The notes beneath the pieces were generated by a model. The model searched no databases and had not been told where the DNA came from. It saw nothing but the letters and a program-made list of their open reading frames with translations. From Dermacentor variabilis (taxonomy: Eukaryota; Arthropoda; Arachnida; Ixodida; Ixodidae), in contig NW_027460340.1 in NCBI RefSeq assembly GCF_050947875.1, positions 37,924 to 101,923 on the forward strand: a DNA stretch of 64,000 bases, written 5' to 3'. How positions within the stretch are numbered: position 1 is the first letter of the stretch; every line of letters begins with the position of its first letter. Positions 50,190-62,805 of this stretch are shown here, one piece after another. The position numbers were made by a program, and so were the translations under genes.

Positions 50190-51520
50190 TAAGGTATTAT
50201 ACATGATTTTCCACACCGCGAAGCGAGCCGCGCCAACCATTTACGGGAAACAGTAGCCCAAAGCTGAGCTGCCCGCGCGAACGGAAGAGCTTAATTGAAA
50301 GTAAGGTATTATACATGATTTTCCATAGCGCGAAGCGAGCCGCGCCAACCATTTACGGGAAACAGTAGCCCAAAGCAGAGCTGGCCGCGCGAACGGAAGA
50401 GCTTAATTGAAAGTAAGGTATTATACATGATTTTTCATAGCGCGAAGCGAGCCACGCCAACCATTTACGGGAAACAGTAGCCCAAAGCAGAGCTGGCCGC
50501 GCGAACGGAAGAGCTTAATTGAAAGTAAGGTATTATACATGATTTTCCACACCGCGAAGCGAGCCGCGCCAACCATTTACGGGAAACAGTAGCCCAAAGC
50601 TGAGCTGGCCGCGCGAACGGAAGAGCTTAATTGAAAGTAAGGTATTATACATGATTTTCCATAGCGCGAAGCGAGCCGCGCCAACCATTTACGGGAAACA
50701 GTAGCCCAAAGCAGAGCTGGCCGCGCGAACGGAAGAGCTTAATTGAAAGTAAGGTATTATACATGATTTTTCATAGCGCGAAGCGAGCCACGCCAACCAT
50801 TTACGGGAAACAGTAGCCCAAAGCAGAGCTGGCCGCGCGAACGGAAGAGCTTAATTGAAAGTAAGGTATTATACATGATTTTCCACACCGCGAAGCGAGC
50901 CGCGCCAACCATTTACGGGAAACAGTAGCCCAAAGCTGAGCTGGCCGCGCGAACGGAAGAGCTTAATTGAAAGTAAGGTATTATACATGATTTTCCATAG
51001 CGCGAAGCGAGCCGCGCCAACCATTTACGGGAAACAGTAGCCCAAAGCAGAGCTGGCCGCGCGAACGGAAGAGCTTAATTGAAAGTAAGGTATTATACAT
51101 GATTTTTTATAGCGCGAAGCGAGCCACGCCAACCATTTACGGGAAACAGTAGCCCAAAGCAGAGCTGGCCGCGCGAACGGAAGAGCTTAATTGAAAGTAA
51201 GGTATTATACATGATTTTCCACACCGCGAAGCGAGCCGCGCCAACCATTTACGGGAAACAGTAGCCCAAAGCTGAGCTGGCCGCGCGAACGGAAGAGCTT
51301 AATTGAAAGTAAGGTATTATACATGATTTTCCATAGCGCGAAGCGAGCCGCGCCAACCATTTACGGGAAACAGTAGCCCAAAGCAGAGCTGGCCGCGCGA
51401 ACGGAAGAGCTTAATTGAAAGTAAGGTATTATACATGATTTTCCATAGCGCGAAGCCAGCCGCGCCAACCATTTACGGGAAACAGTAGCCCAAAGCAGAG
51501 CTGGCCGCGCGAACGGAAGA
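50190..51520. repeat. 336-bp trimeric higher-order repeat, four near-regular units
   Basis: The trio CACACCGCG/GCTGAGCT, CATAGCGCG/GCAGAGCT, ATTTTTCATAG/GCCACGCC runs four times without interruption, with the third slot reading ATTTTTTATAG in unit 3 (about 51,100) and replaced by a CATAGCGCG monomer (with GAAGCCAGCC) in unit 4. This is the most regular trimer in the window. Since 3 x 112 = 336, the unit is also two nucleosome-scale lengths of 168 bp, though any link is inference. Confidence 0.75.
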
Positions 51521-52979
51521 GCTTAATTGAAAGTAAGGTATTATACATGATTTTCCACACCGCGAAGCGAGCCGCGCCAACCATTTACGGTAAACAGTAG
51601 CCCAAAGCTGAGCTGGCCGCGCGAACGGAAGAGCTTAATTGAAAGTAAGGTATTATACATGATTTTCCACACCGCGAAGCGAGCCGCGCCAACCATTTAC
51701 GGGAAACAGTAGCCCAAAGCTGAGCTGGCCGCGCGAACGGAAGAGCTTAATTGAAAGTAAGGTATTATACATGATTTTCCACACCGCGAAGCGAGCCGCG
51801 CCAACCATTTACGGGAAACAGTAGCCGAAAGCAGAGCTGGCCACGCGAACGTAAGAGCTTAATTGAAAGTAAGGTATTATACATGATTTTCCACACCGCG
51901 AAGCGAGCCACGCCAACCATTTACGGTAAACAGTAGCCCAAAGCAGAGCTCGCCGCGCGAACGGAAGAGCTTAATTGAAAGTAAGGTATTATACATGATT
52001 TTCCACACCGCGAAGCGAGCCGCGCCAACCATTTACGGGAAACAGTAGCCCAAAGCTGAGCTGGCCGCGCGAACGGAAGAGCTTAATTGAAAGTAAGGTA
52101 TTATACATGATTTTCCATAGCGCGAAGCGAGCCGCGCCAACCATTTACGGGAAACAGTAGCCCAAAGCAGATCTCGCCGCGCGAACTGAAGAGCTTAATT
52201 GAAAGTAAGGTATTATACATGATTTTCCATAGCGCGAAGCGAGCCGCGCCAACCATTTACGGGAAACAGTAGCCCAAAGCAGAGCTGGCCGCGCGAACGG
52301 AAGAGCTTAATTGAAAGTAAGGTATTATACATGATTTTCCATAGCGCGAAGCGAGCCACGCCAACCATTTACGGGAAACAGTAGCCGAAAGCAGAGCTGG
52401 CCGCGCGAACGGAAGAGCTTAATTGAAAGTAAGGTATTATACATGATTTTCCACACCGCGAAGCGAGCCACGCCAACCATTTACGGGAAACAGTAGCCGA
52501 AAGCAGAGCTGGCCGCGCGAACGGAAGAGCTTAATTGAAAGTAAGGTATTATACATGATTTTCCATAGCGCGAAGCGAGCCACGCCAACCATTTACGGGA
52601 AACAGTAGCCGAAAGCAGATCTCGCCGCGCGAACTGAAGAGCTTAATTGAAAGTAAGGTATTATGCATGATTTTCCATAGCGCGAAGTGAGCCACGCCAA
52701 CCATTTACGGTAAACAGTAGCCCAAAGCAGAGCTGGCCGCGCGAACGGAAGAGCTTAATTGAAAGTAAGGTATTATACATGATTTTCCACACCGCGAAGC
52801 GAGCCACGCCAACCATTTACGGGAAACAGTAGCCCAAAGCAGAGCTCGCCGCGCGAACTGAAGAGCTTAATTGAAAGTAAGGTATTATACATGATTTTCC
52901 ATAGCGCGAAGCGAGCCGCGCCAACCATTTACGGGAAACAGTAGCCCAAAGCAGAGCTGGCCGCGCGAACGGAAGAGCT

Positions 52980-55900
52980 TAATTGAAAGTAAGGTATTAT
53001 ACATGATTTTCCATAGCGCGAAGCGAGCCACGCCAACCATTTACGGGAAACAGTAGCCGAAAGCAGATCTCGCCGCGCGAACTGAAGAGCTTAATTGAAA
53101 GTAAGGTATTATACAAGATTTTCCATAGCGCGAAGTGAGCCACGCCAACCATTTACGGGGAACAGTAGCCCAAAGCAGAGCTGGCCGCGCGAACGGAAGA
53201 GCTTAATTGAAAGTAAGGTATTATACATGATTTTCCACACCGCGAAGCGAGCCACGCCAACCATTTACGGGAAACAGTAGCCCAAAGCAGAGCTCGCCGC
53301 GCGAACTGAAGAGCTTAATTGAAAGTAAGGTATTATACATGATTTTCCATAGCGCGAAGCGAGCCGCGCCAACCATTTACGGGAAACAGTAGCCCAAAGC
53401 AGAGCTGGCCGCGCGAACGGAAGAGCTTAATTGAAAGTAAGGTATTATACATGATTTTCCATAACGCGAAGCGAGCCACGCCAACCATTTACGGGAAACA
53501 GTAGCCGAAAGCAGAGCTGGCCGCGCGAACGGAAGAGCTTAATTGAAAGTAAGGTATTATACATGATTTTCCATAGCGCGAAGCGAGCCACGCCAACCAT
53601 TTACGGGAAACAGTAGCCGAAAGCAGAGCTGGCCGCGCGAACGGAAGAGCTTAATTGAAAGTAAGGTATTATACATGATTTTCCACACCGCGAAGCGAGC
53701 CACACCAACCATTTACGGGAAACAGTAGCCCAAAGCTGAGCTGGCCGCGCGAACGGAAGAGCTTAATTGAAAGTAAGGTATTATACATGATTTTCCATAG
53801 CGCGAAGCGAGCCACGCCAACCATTTACGGGAAACAGTAGCCGAAAGCAGATCTCGCCGCGCGAACTGAAGAGCTTAATTGAAAGTAAGGTATTATACAT
53901 GATTTTCCATAGCGCGAAGTGAGCCACGCCAACCATTTACGGGGAACAGTAGCCCAAAGCAGAGCTGGCCGCGCGAACGGAAGAGCTTAATTGAAAGTAA
54001 GGTATTATACATGATTTTCCACACCGCGAAGCGAGCCACGCCAACCATTTACGGGAAACAGTAGCCCAAACAGAGCTCGCCGCGCGAACTGAAGAGCTTA
54101 ATTGAAAGTAAGGTATTATACATGATTTTCCATAGCGCGAAGCGAGCCGCGCCAACCATTTACGGGAAACAGTAGCCCAAAGCAGAGCTGGCCGCGCGAA
54201 CGGAAGAGCTTAATTGAAAGTAAGGTATTATACATGATTTTCCATAGCGCGAAGCGAGCCACGCCAACCATTTACGGGAAACAGTAGCCGAAAGCAGAGC
54301 TGGCCGCGCGAACGGAAGAGCTTAATTGAAAGTAAGGTATTATACATGATTTTCCATAGCGCGAAGCGAGCCACGCCAACCATTTACGGGAAACAGTAGC
54401 CCAAAGCAGAGCTCGCCGCGCGAACTGAAGAGCTTAATTGAAAGTAAGGTATTATACATGATTTTCCATACCGCGAAGCGAGCCGCGCCAACCGTTTACG
54501 GGAAACAGTAGCCCAAAGCAGAGCTGGCCGCGCGAACGGAAGAGCTTAATTGAAAGTAAGGTATTATACATGATTTTCCATAGCGCGAAGCGAGCCGCGC
54601 CAACCATTTACGGGAAACAGTAGCCCAAAGCTGAGCTGGCCGCGCGAAAGGAAGAGCTTAATTGAAAGTAAGGTATTATACATGATTTTCCATAGCGCGA
54701 AGCAAGCCGCGCCAACCATTTACGGGAAACAGTAGCCCAAAGCAGAGCTGGCCGCGCGAACGGAAGAGCTTAATTGAAAGTAAGGTATTATACATGATTT
54801 TCCATACCGCGAAGCGAGCCGCGCCAACCATTTACGGGAAACAGTAGCCCAAAGCAGAGCTGGCCGCGCGAACGGAAGAGCTTAATTGAAATAAGGTATT
54901 ATACATGATTTTCCACACCGCGAAGCGAGCCGCGCCAACCATTTACGGGAAACAGTAGCCCAAAGCTGAGCTGGCCGCGCGAACGGAAGAGCTTAATTGA
55001 AAGTAAGGTATTATACATGATTTTCCATAGCGCGAAGCGAGCCGCGCCAACCATTTACGGGAAACAGTAGCCCAAAGCAGAGCTGGCCTTGCGAACGGAA
55101 GAGCTCAATTGAAAGTAAGGTATTATACATGATTTTTCATAGCGCGAAGCGAGCCACGCCAACCATTTACGGGAAACAGTAGCCCAAAGCAGAGCTGGCC
55201 GCGCGAACGGAAGAGCTTAATTGAAATTAAGGTATTATACATGATTTTCCACACCGCGAAGCGAGCCGCGCCAACCATTTACGGGAAACAGTAGCCCAAA
55301 GCTGAGCTGGCCGCGCGAACGGAAGAGCTTAATTGAAAGTAAGGTATTATACATGATTTTCCATAGCGCGAAGCGAGCCGCGCCAACCATTTACGGGAAA
55401 CAGTAGCCCAAAGCAGAGCTGGCCGCGCGAACGGAAGAGCTTAATTGAAAGTAAGGTATTATACATGATTTTTCATAGCGCGAAGCGAGCCACGCCAACC
55501 ATTTACGGGAAACAGTAGCCCAAAGCAGAGCTGGCCGCGCGAACGGAAGAGCTTAATTGAAAGTAAGGTATTATACATGATTTTCCACACCGCGAAGCGA
55601 GCCGCGCCAACCATTTACGGGAAACAGTAGCCCAAAGCTGAGCTGGCCGCGCGAACGGAAGAGCTTAATTGAAAGTAAGGTATTATACATGATTTTCCAT
55701 AGCGCGAAGCGAGCCGCGCCAACCATTTACGGGAAACAGTAGCCCAAAGCAGAGCTGGCCGCGCGAACGGAAGAGCTTAATTGAAAGTAAGGTATTATAC
55801 ATGATTTTCCACACCGCGAAGCGAGCCGCGCCAACCATTTACGGGAAACAGTAGCCCAAAGCAGAGCTGGCCGCGCGAACGGAAGAGCTTAATTGAAAGT

Positions 55901-56240
55901 AAGGTATTATACATGATTTTTTATAGCGCGAAGCGAGCCACGCCAACCATTTACGGGAAACAGTAGCCCAAAGCAGAGCTGGCCGCGCGAACGGAAGAGC
56001 TTAATTGAAAGTAAGGTATTATACATGATTTTCCACACCGCGAAGCGAGCCGCGCCAACCATTTACGGGAAACAGTAGCCCAAAGCTGAGCTGGCCGCGC
56101 GAACGGAAGAGCTTAATTGAAAGTAAGGTATTATACATGATTTTCCATAGCGCGAAGCGAGCCGCGCCAACCATTTACGGGAAACAGTAGCCCAAAGCAG
56201 AGCTGGCCGCGCGAACGGAAGAGCTTAATTGAAAGTAAGG
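52980..56240. repeat. 3.26-kb block, copy 1 (4,814-bp spacing)
   Basis: TACAAGATTT with GCGAAGTGAG and ACGGGGAACAG (53,113-53,163), CATAACGCG (53,460), CCACACCAACC (53,699), the 1-bp deletion CCCAAACAGAG (54,064), CCAACCGTTTACG (54,488), GAAAGGAAG (54,645), the 1-bp deletion TTGAAATAAGG (54,886), CTTGCGAACGG with GCTCAATT (55,088) and AAATTAAGG (55,224) all recur 4,814 bp later. That is 43 monomers minus the two 1-bp deletions carried by the block. Confidence 0.88.
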
Positions 56241-57795
56241 TATTATACATGATTTTCCACACCGCGAAGCGAGCCACGCCAACCATTTACGGGAAACAGT
56301 AGCCGAAAGCAGAGCTGGCCGCGCGAACGGAAGAGCTTAATTGAAAGTAAGGTATTATACATGATTTTCCATAGCGCGAAGCGAGCCGCGCCAACCATTT
56401 ACGGGAAACAGTAGCCCAAAGCTGAGCTGGCCGCGCGAACGGAAGAGCTTAATTGAAAGTAAGGTATTATACATGATTTTCCATAGCGCGAAGCGAGCCG
56501 CGCCAACCATTTACGGGAAACAGTAGCCGAAAGCAGAGCTGGCCGCGCGAACGGAAGAGCTTAATTGAAAGTAAGGTATTATACATGATTTTCCACACCG
56601 CGAAGCGAGCCACGCCAACCATTTACGGGAAACAGTAGCCGAAAGCAGAGCTGGCCGCGCGAACGGAAGAGCTTAATTGAAAGTAAGGTATTATACATGA
56701 TTTTCCATAGCGCGAAGCGAGCCGCGCCAACCATTTACGGGAAACAGTAGCCCAAAGCTGAGCTGGCCGCGCGAACGGAAGAGCTTAATTGAAAGTAAGG
56801 TATTATACATGATTTTCCATAGCGCGAAGCGAGCCGCGCCAACCATTTACGGGAAACAGTAGCCGAAAGCAGAGCTGGCCGCGCGAACGGAAGAGCTTAA
56901 TTGAAAGTAAGGTATTATACATGATTTTCCACACCGCGAAGCGAGCCGCGCCAACCATTTACGGGAAACAGTAGCCCAAAGCTGAGCTGGCCGCGCGAAC
57001 GGAAGAGCTTAATTGAAAGTAAGGTATTATACATGATTTTCCATAGCGCGAAGCGAGCCGCGCCAACCATTTACGGGAAACAGTAGCCCAAAGCAGAGCT
57101 GGCCGCGCGAACGGAAGAGCTTAATTGAAAGTAAGGTATTATACATGATTTTCCACACCGCGAAGCGAGCCACGCCAACCATTTACGGGAAACAGTAGCC
57201 GAAAGCAGAGCTGGCCGCGCGAACGGAAGAGCTTAATTGAAAGTAAGGTATTATACATGATTTTCCACACCGCGAAGCGAGCCGCGCCAACCATTTACGG
57301 GAAACAGTAGCCCAAAGCTGAGCTGGCCGCGCGAACGGAAGAGCTTAATTGAAAGTAAGGTATTATACATGATTTTCCATAGCGCGAAGCGAGCCGCGCC
57401 AACCATTTACGGGAAACAGTAGCCGAAAGCAGAGCTGGCCGCGCGAACGGAAGAGCTTAATTGAAAGTAAGGTATTATACATGATTTTCCACACCGCGAA
57501 GCGAGCCACGCCAACCATTTACGGGAAACAGTAGCCGAAAGCAGAGCTGGCCGCGCGAACGGAAGAGCTTAATTGAAAGTAAGGTATTATACATGATTTT
57601 CCATAGCGCGAAGCGAGCCACGCCAACCATTTACGGGAAACAGTAGCCGAAAGCAGATCTCGCCGCGCGAACTGAAGAGCTTAATTGAAAGTAAGGTATT
57701 ATACATGATTTTCCATAGCGCGAAGCGAGCCACGCCAACCATTTACGGGAAACAGTAGCCGAAAGCAGAGCTGGCCGCGCGAACGGAAGAGCTTA
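56240..57795. repeat. Spacer between the 3.26-kb copies, type 2 trimers
   Basis: About 14 monomers separate the two copies. The first six form two regular 336-bp units: CACACCGCG/GCCACGCC/CCGAAAG, CATAGCGCG/GCCGCGCC/GCTGAGCT, CATAGCGCG/GCCGCGCC/CCGAAAG. After about 56,920 the order loosens. This trio differs from the trimer elsewhere in the window, so two different trimeric arrangements exist in one array. Confidence 0.65.
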
Positions 57796-60700
57796 ATTGA
57801 AAGTAAGGTATTATACATGATTTTCCATAGCGCGAAGCGAGCCACGCCAACCATTTACGGGAAACAGTAGCCGAAAGCAGATCTCGCCGCGCGAACTGAA
57901 GAGCTTAATTGAAAGTAAGGTATTATACAAGATTTTCCATAGCGCGAAGTGAGCCACGCCAACCATTTACGGGGAACAGTAGCCCAAAGCAGAGCTGGCC
58001 GCGCGAACGGAAGAGCTTAATTGAAAGTAAGGTATTATACATGATTTTCCACACCGCGAAGCGAGCCACGCCAACCATTTACGGGAAACAGTAGCCCAAA
58101 GCAGAGCTCGCCGCGCGAACTGAAGAGCTTAATTGAAAGTAAGGTATTATACATGATTTTCCATAGCGCGAAGCGAGCCGCGCCAACCATTTACGGGAAA
58201 CAGTAGCCCAAAGCAGAGCTGGCCGCGCGAACGGAAGAGCTTAATTGAAAGTAAGGTATTATACATGATTTTCCATAACGCGAAGCGAGCCACGCCAACC
58301 ATTTACGGGAAACAGTAGCCGAAAGCAGAGCTGGCCGCGCGAACGGAAGAGCTTAATTGAAAGTAAGGTATTATACATGATTTTCCATAGCGCGAAGCGA
58401 GCCACGCCAACCATTTACGGGAAACAGTAGCCGAAAGCAGAGCTGGCCGCGCGAACGGAAGAGCTTAATTGAAAGTAAGGTATTATACATGATTTTCCAC
58501 ACCGCGAAGCGAGCCACACCAACCATTTACGGGAAACAGTAGCCCAAAGCTGAGCTGGCCGCGCGAACGGAAGAGCTTAATTGAAAGTAAGGTATTATAC
58601 ATGATTTTCCATAGCGCGAAGCGAGCCACGCCAACCATTTACGGGAAACAGTAGCCGAAAGCAGATCTCGCCGCGCGAACTGAAGAGCTTAATTGAAAGT
58701 AAGGTATTATACATGATTTTCCATAGCGCGAAGTGAGCCACGCCAACCATTTACGGGGAACAGTAGCCCAAAGCAGAGCTGGCCGCGCGAACGGAAGAGC
58801 TTAATTGAAAGTAAGGTATTATACATGATTTTCCACACCGCGAAGCGAGCCACGCCAACCATTTACGGGAAACAGTAGCCCAAACAGAGCTCGCCGCGCG
58901 AACTGAAGAGCTTAATTGAAAGTAAGGTATTATACATGATTTTCCATAGCGCGAAGCGAGCCGCGCCAACCATTTACGGGAAACAGTAGCCCAAAGCAGA
59001 TCTGGCCGCGCGAACGGAAGAGCTTAATTGAAAGTAAGGTATTATACATGATTTTCCATAGCGCGAAGCGAGCCACGCCAACCATTTACGGGAAACAGTA
59101 GCCGAAAGCAGAGCTGGCCGCGCGAACGGAAGAGCTTAATTGAAAGTAAGGTATTATACATGATTTTCCATAGCGCGAAGCGAGCCACGCCAACCATTTA
59201 CGGGAAACAGTAGCCCAAAGCAGAGCTCGCCGCGCGAACTGAAGAGCTTAATTGAAAGTAAGGTATTATACATGATTTTCCATACCGCGAAGCGAGCCGC
59301 GCCAACCGTTTACGGGAAACAGTAGCCCAAAGCAGAGCTGGCCGCGCGAACGGAAGAGCTTAATTGAAAGTAAGGTATTATACATGATTTTCCATAGCGC
59401 GAAGCGAGCCGCGCCAACCATTTACGGGAAACAGTAGCCCAAAGCTGAGCTGGCCGCGCGAAAGGAAGAGCTTAATTGAAAGTAAGGTATTATACATGAT
59501 TTTCCATAGCGCGAAGCAAGCCGCGCCAACCATTTACGGGAAACAGTAGCCCAAAGCAGAGCTGGCCGCGCGAACGGAAGAGCTTAATTGAAAGTAAGGT
59601 ATTATACATGATTTTCCATACCGCGAAGCGAGCCGCGCCAACCATTTACGGGAAACAGTAGCCCAAAGCAGAGCTGGCCGCGCGAACGGAAGAGCTTAAT
59701 TGAAATAAGGTATTATACATGATTTTCCACACCGCGAAGCGAGCCGCGCCAACCATTTACGGGAAACAGTAGCCCAAAGCTGAGCTGGCCGCGCGAACGG
59801 AAGAGCTTAATTGAAAGTAAGGTATTATACATGATTTTCCATAGCGCGAAGCGAGCCGCGCCAACCATTTACGGGAAACAGTAGCCCAAAGCAGAGCTGG
59901 CCTTGCGAACGGAAGAGCTCAATTGAAAGTAAGGTATTATACATGATTTTTCATAGCGCGAAGCGAGCCACGCCAACCATTTACGGGAAACAGTAGCCCA
60001 AAGCAGAGCTGGCCGCGCGAACGGAAGAGCTTAATTGAAATTAAGGTATTATACATGATTTTCCACACCGCGAAGCGAGCCGCGCCAACCATTTACGGGA
60101 AACAGTAGCCCAAAGCTGAGCTGGCCGCGCGAACGGAAGAGCTTAATTGAAAGTAAGGTATTATACATGATTTTCCATAGCGCGAAGCGAGCCGCGCCAA
60201 CCATTTACGGGAAACAGTAGCCCAAAGCAGAGCTGGCCGCGCGAACGGAAGAGCTTAATTGAAAGTAAGGTATTATACATGATTTTTCATAGCGCGAAGC
60301 GAGCCACGCCAACCATTTACGGGAAACAGTAGCCCAAAGCAGAGCTGGCCGCGCGAACGGAAGAGCTTAATTGAAAGTAAGGTATTATACATGATTTTCC
60401 ACACCGCGAAGCGAGCCGCGCCAACCATTTACGGGAAACAGTAGCCCAAAGCTGAGCTGGCCGCGCGAACGGAAGAGCTTAATTGAAAGTAAGGTATTAT
60501 ACATGATTTTCCATAGCGCGAAGCGAGCCGCGCCAACCATTTACGGGAAACAGTAGCCCAAAGCAGAGCTGGCCGCGCGAACGGAAGAGCTTAATTGAAA
60601 GTAAGGTATTATACATGATTTTCCACACCGCGAAGCGAGCCGCGCCAACCATTTACGGGAAACAGTAGCCCAAAGCAGAGCTGGCCGCGCGAACGGAAGA

Positions 60701-61055
60701 GCTTAATTGAAAGTAAGGTATTATACATGATTTTTTATAGCGCGAAGCGAGCCACGCCAACCATTTACGGGAAACAGTAGCCCAAAGCAGAGCTGGCCGC
60801 GCGAACGGAAGAGCTTAATTGAAAGTAAGGTATTATACATGATTTTCCACACCGCGAAGCGAGCCGCGCCAACCATTTACGGTAAACAGTAGCCCAAAGC
60901 TGAGCTGGCCGCGCGAACGGAAGAGCTTAATTGAAAGTAAGGTATTATACATGATTTTCCATAGCGCGAAGCGAGCCGCGCCAACCATTTACGGGAAACA
61001 GTAGCCCAAAGCAGAGCTGGCCGCGCGAACGGAAGAGCTTAATTGAAAGTAAGGT
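57795..61055. repeat. 3.26-kb block, copy 2
   Basis: All markers of 52,980-56,240 recur in order, including TACAAGATTT (57,927), CCCAAACAGAG (58,878), TTGAAATAAGG (59,700), CTTGCGAACGG (59,902) and ATTTTTTATAG (60,730). Noted differences are AGATCTGGCC near 58,999 where copy 1 has AGAGCTGGCC, and GGTAAACAG near 60,883 where copy 1 has GGGAAACAG. Confidence 0.88.
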
Positions 61056-61262
61056 ATTATACATGATTTTCCATAGCGCGAAGCGAGCCGCGCCAACCAT
61101 TTACGGGAAACAGTAGCCCAAAGCAGAGCTGGCCGCGCGAACGGAAGAGCTTAATTGAAAGTAAGGTATTATACATGATTTTCCACACCGCGAAGCGAGC
61201 CGCGCCAACCATTTACGGGAAACAGTAGCCCAAAGCTGAGCTGGCCGCGCGAACGGAAGAGC

Positions 61263-62805
61263 TTAATTGAAAGTAAGGTATTATACATGATTTTCCACAC
61301 CGCGAAGCGAGCCGCGCCAACCATTTACGGGAAACAGTAGCCCAAAGCTGAGCTGGCCGCGCGAACGGAAGAGCTTAATTGAAAGTAAGGTATTATACAT
61401 GATTTTCCACACCGCGAAGCGAGCCGCGCCAACCATTTACGGGAAACAGTAGACGAAAGCAGAGCTGGCCGCGCGAACGGAAGAGCTTAATTGAAAGTAA
61501 GGTATTATACATGATTTTCCACACCGCGAAGCGAGCCACGCCAACCATTTACGGTAAACAGTAGCCCAAAGCAGAGCTCGCCGCGCGAACTGAAGAGCTT
61601 AATTGAAAGTAAGGTATTATACATGATTTCCCACACTGCGAAGCGAGCCACGCCAACCATTTACGGGAAACAGTAGCCCAAAGCAGAGCTGGCCGCGCGA
61701 ACTGAAGAGCTTAATTGAAAGTAAGGTATTATACATGATTTTCCATACCGCGAAGCGAGCCGTGCCAACCATTTACGGGAAACAGTAGCCCAAAGCAGAG
61801 CTGGCAGCGCGAACTGAAGAGCTTAATTGAAAGTAAGGTATTATACATGATTTTCCATACCGCGAAGCGAGCTGCGCCAACCATTTACGGGAAACAGTAG
61901 CCCAAAGCAGAGCTGGCCGCGCGAACTGAAGAGCTTAATTGAAAGTAAGGTATTATACATGATTTTCCATACCGCGAAGCGAGCCGTGCCAACAATTTAC
62001 GGGAAACAGTAGCCCAAAGCAGAGCTGGCCGCGCGAACTGAAGAGCTTAATTGAAAGTAAGGTATTATACATGATTTTCCATACCGCGAAGCGAGCCGCG
62101 CCAACCATTTACGGGAAACAGTAGCCCAAAGCAGAGCTGGCCGCGCGAACTGAAGAGCTTAATTGAAAGTAAGGTATTATACATGATTTTCCATACCGCG
62201 AAGCGAGCCGTGCCAACAATTTACAGGAAACAGTAGCCCAAAGCAGAGCTGGCCGCGCGAACTGAAGAGCTTAATTGAAAGTAAGGTATTTTACATGATT
62301 TTCCATACCGCGAAGCGAGCCGCGCCAACCATTTACGGGAAACAGTAGCCCAAAGCAGAGCTGGCCGCGCGAACTGAAGAGCTTAATTGAAAGTAAGGTA
62401 TTATACATGATTTTTCATAGCGCGAAGGGAGCAGTGCCAACCATTTACTGGAAACAGTAGCCCAAAGGAGAGCTGGCAGCGCGAACTGAAGAGGTTAATT
62501 GAAAGTAAGGTATTATACATGATTTTCCATACCGCGAAGCGAGCTGCGCCAACCATTTACGGGAAACAGTAGCCCAAAGCAGAGCTGGCCGCGCGAACTG
62601 AAGAGCTTAATTGACAGTAAGGTATTATACATGATTTTCCATACCGCGAAGCGAGCCGTGCCAACAATTTACGGGAAACAGTAGCCCAAAGCAGAGCTGG
62701 CCGCGCGAACTGAAGAGCTTAATTGAAAGTAAGGTATTATACATGATTTTCCATACCGCGAAGCGAGCCGCGCTAACCATTTACGGGAAACAGTAGCCCA
62801 AAGCA
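61263..62805. repeat. Copy 2 of the block shared with 34,500-36,040
   Basis: GGTAAACAG (61,553), CCCACACTGCG (61,631), CAGGAAACAG (62,224), the multiply mutated monomer (62,420-62,500 with GGGAGCAGTGCC, TTACTGG, AAAGGAGAG, GAGGTTAATT) and AATTGACAG (62,610) follow in the same order as 26,763 bp upstream. Further on, CTGAAGGGCT with TACATTATTTT (63,046) matches 36,171 with one extra monomer of offset. Confidence 0.8.

Larger units (their letters stand above)
49546..61540. repeat. Array domain E: trimeric repeats and a duplicated 3.26-kb block
   Basis: Monomer types are those of domain B (CACACCGCG, GCTGAGCT, ATTTTTCATAG, mostly GAACGG). A 1-bp deleted monomer reading TTGCAATAAGG (50,186) begins a stretch whose order resembles 31,707-33,190 at an offset of 18,480 and then 17,919 bp, a five-monomer difference. 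This indicates a distant copy with internal gain or loss. A 3.26-kb block present twice is listed separately. Confidence 0.7.
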
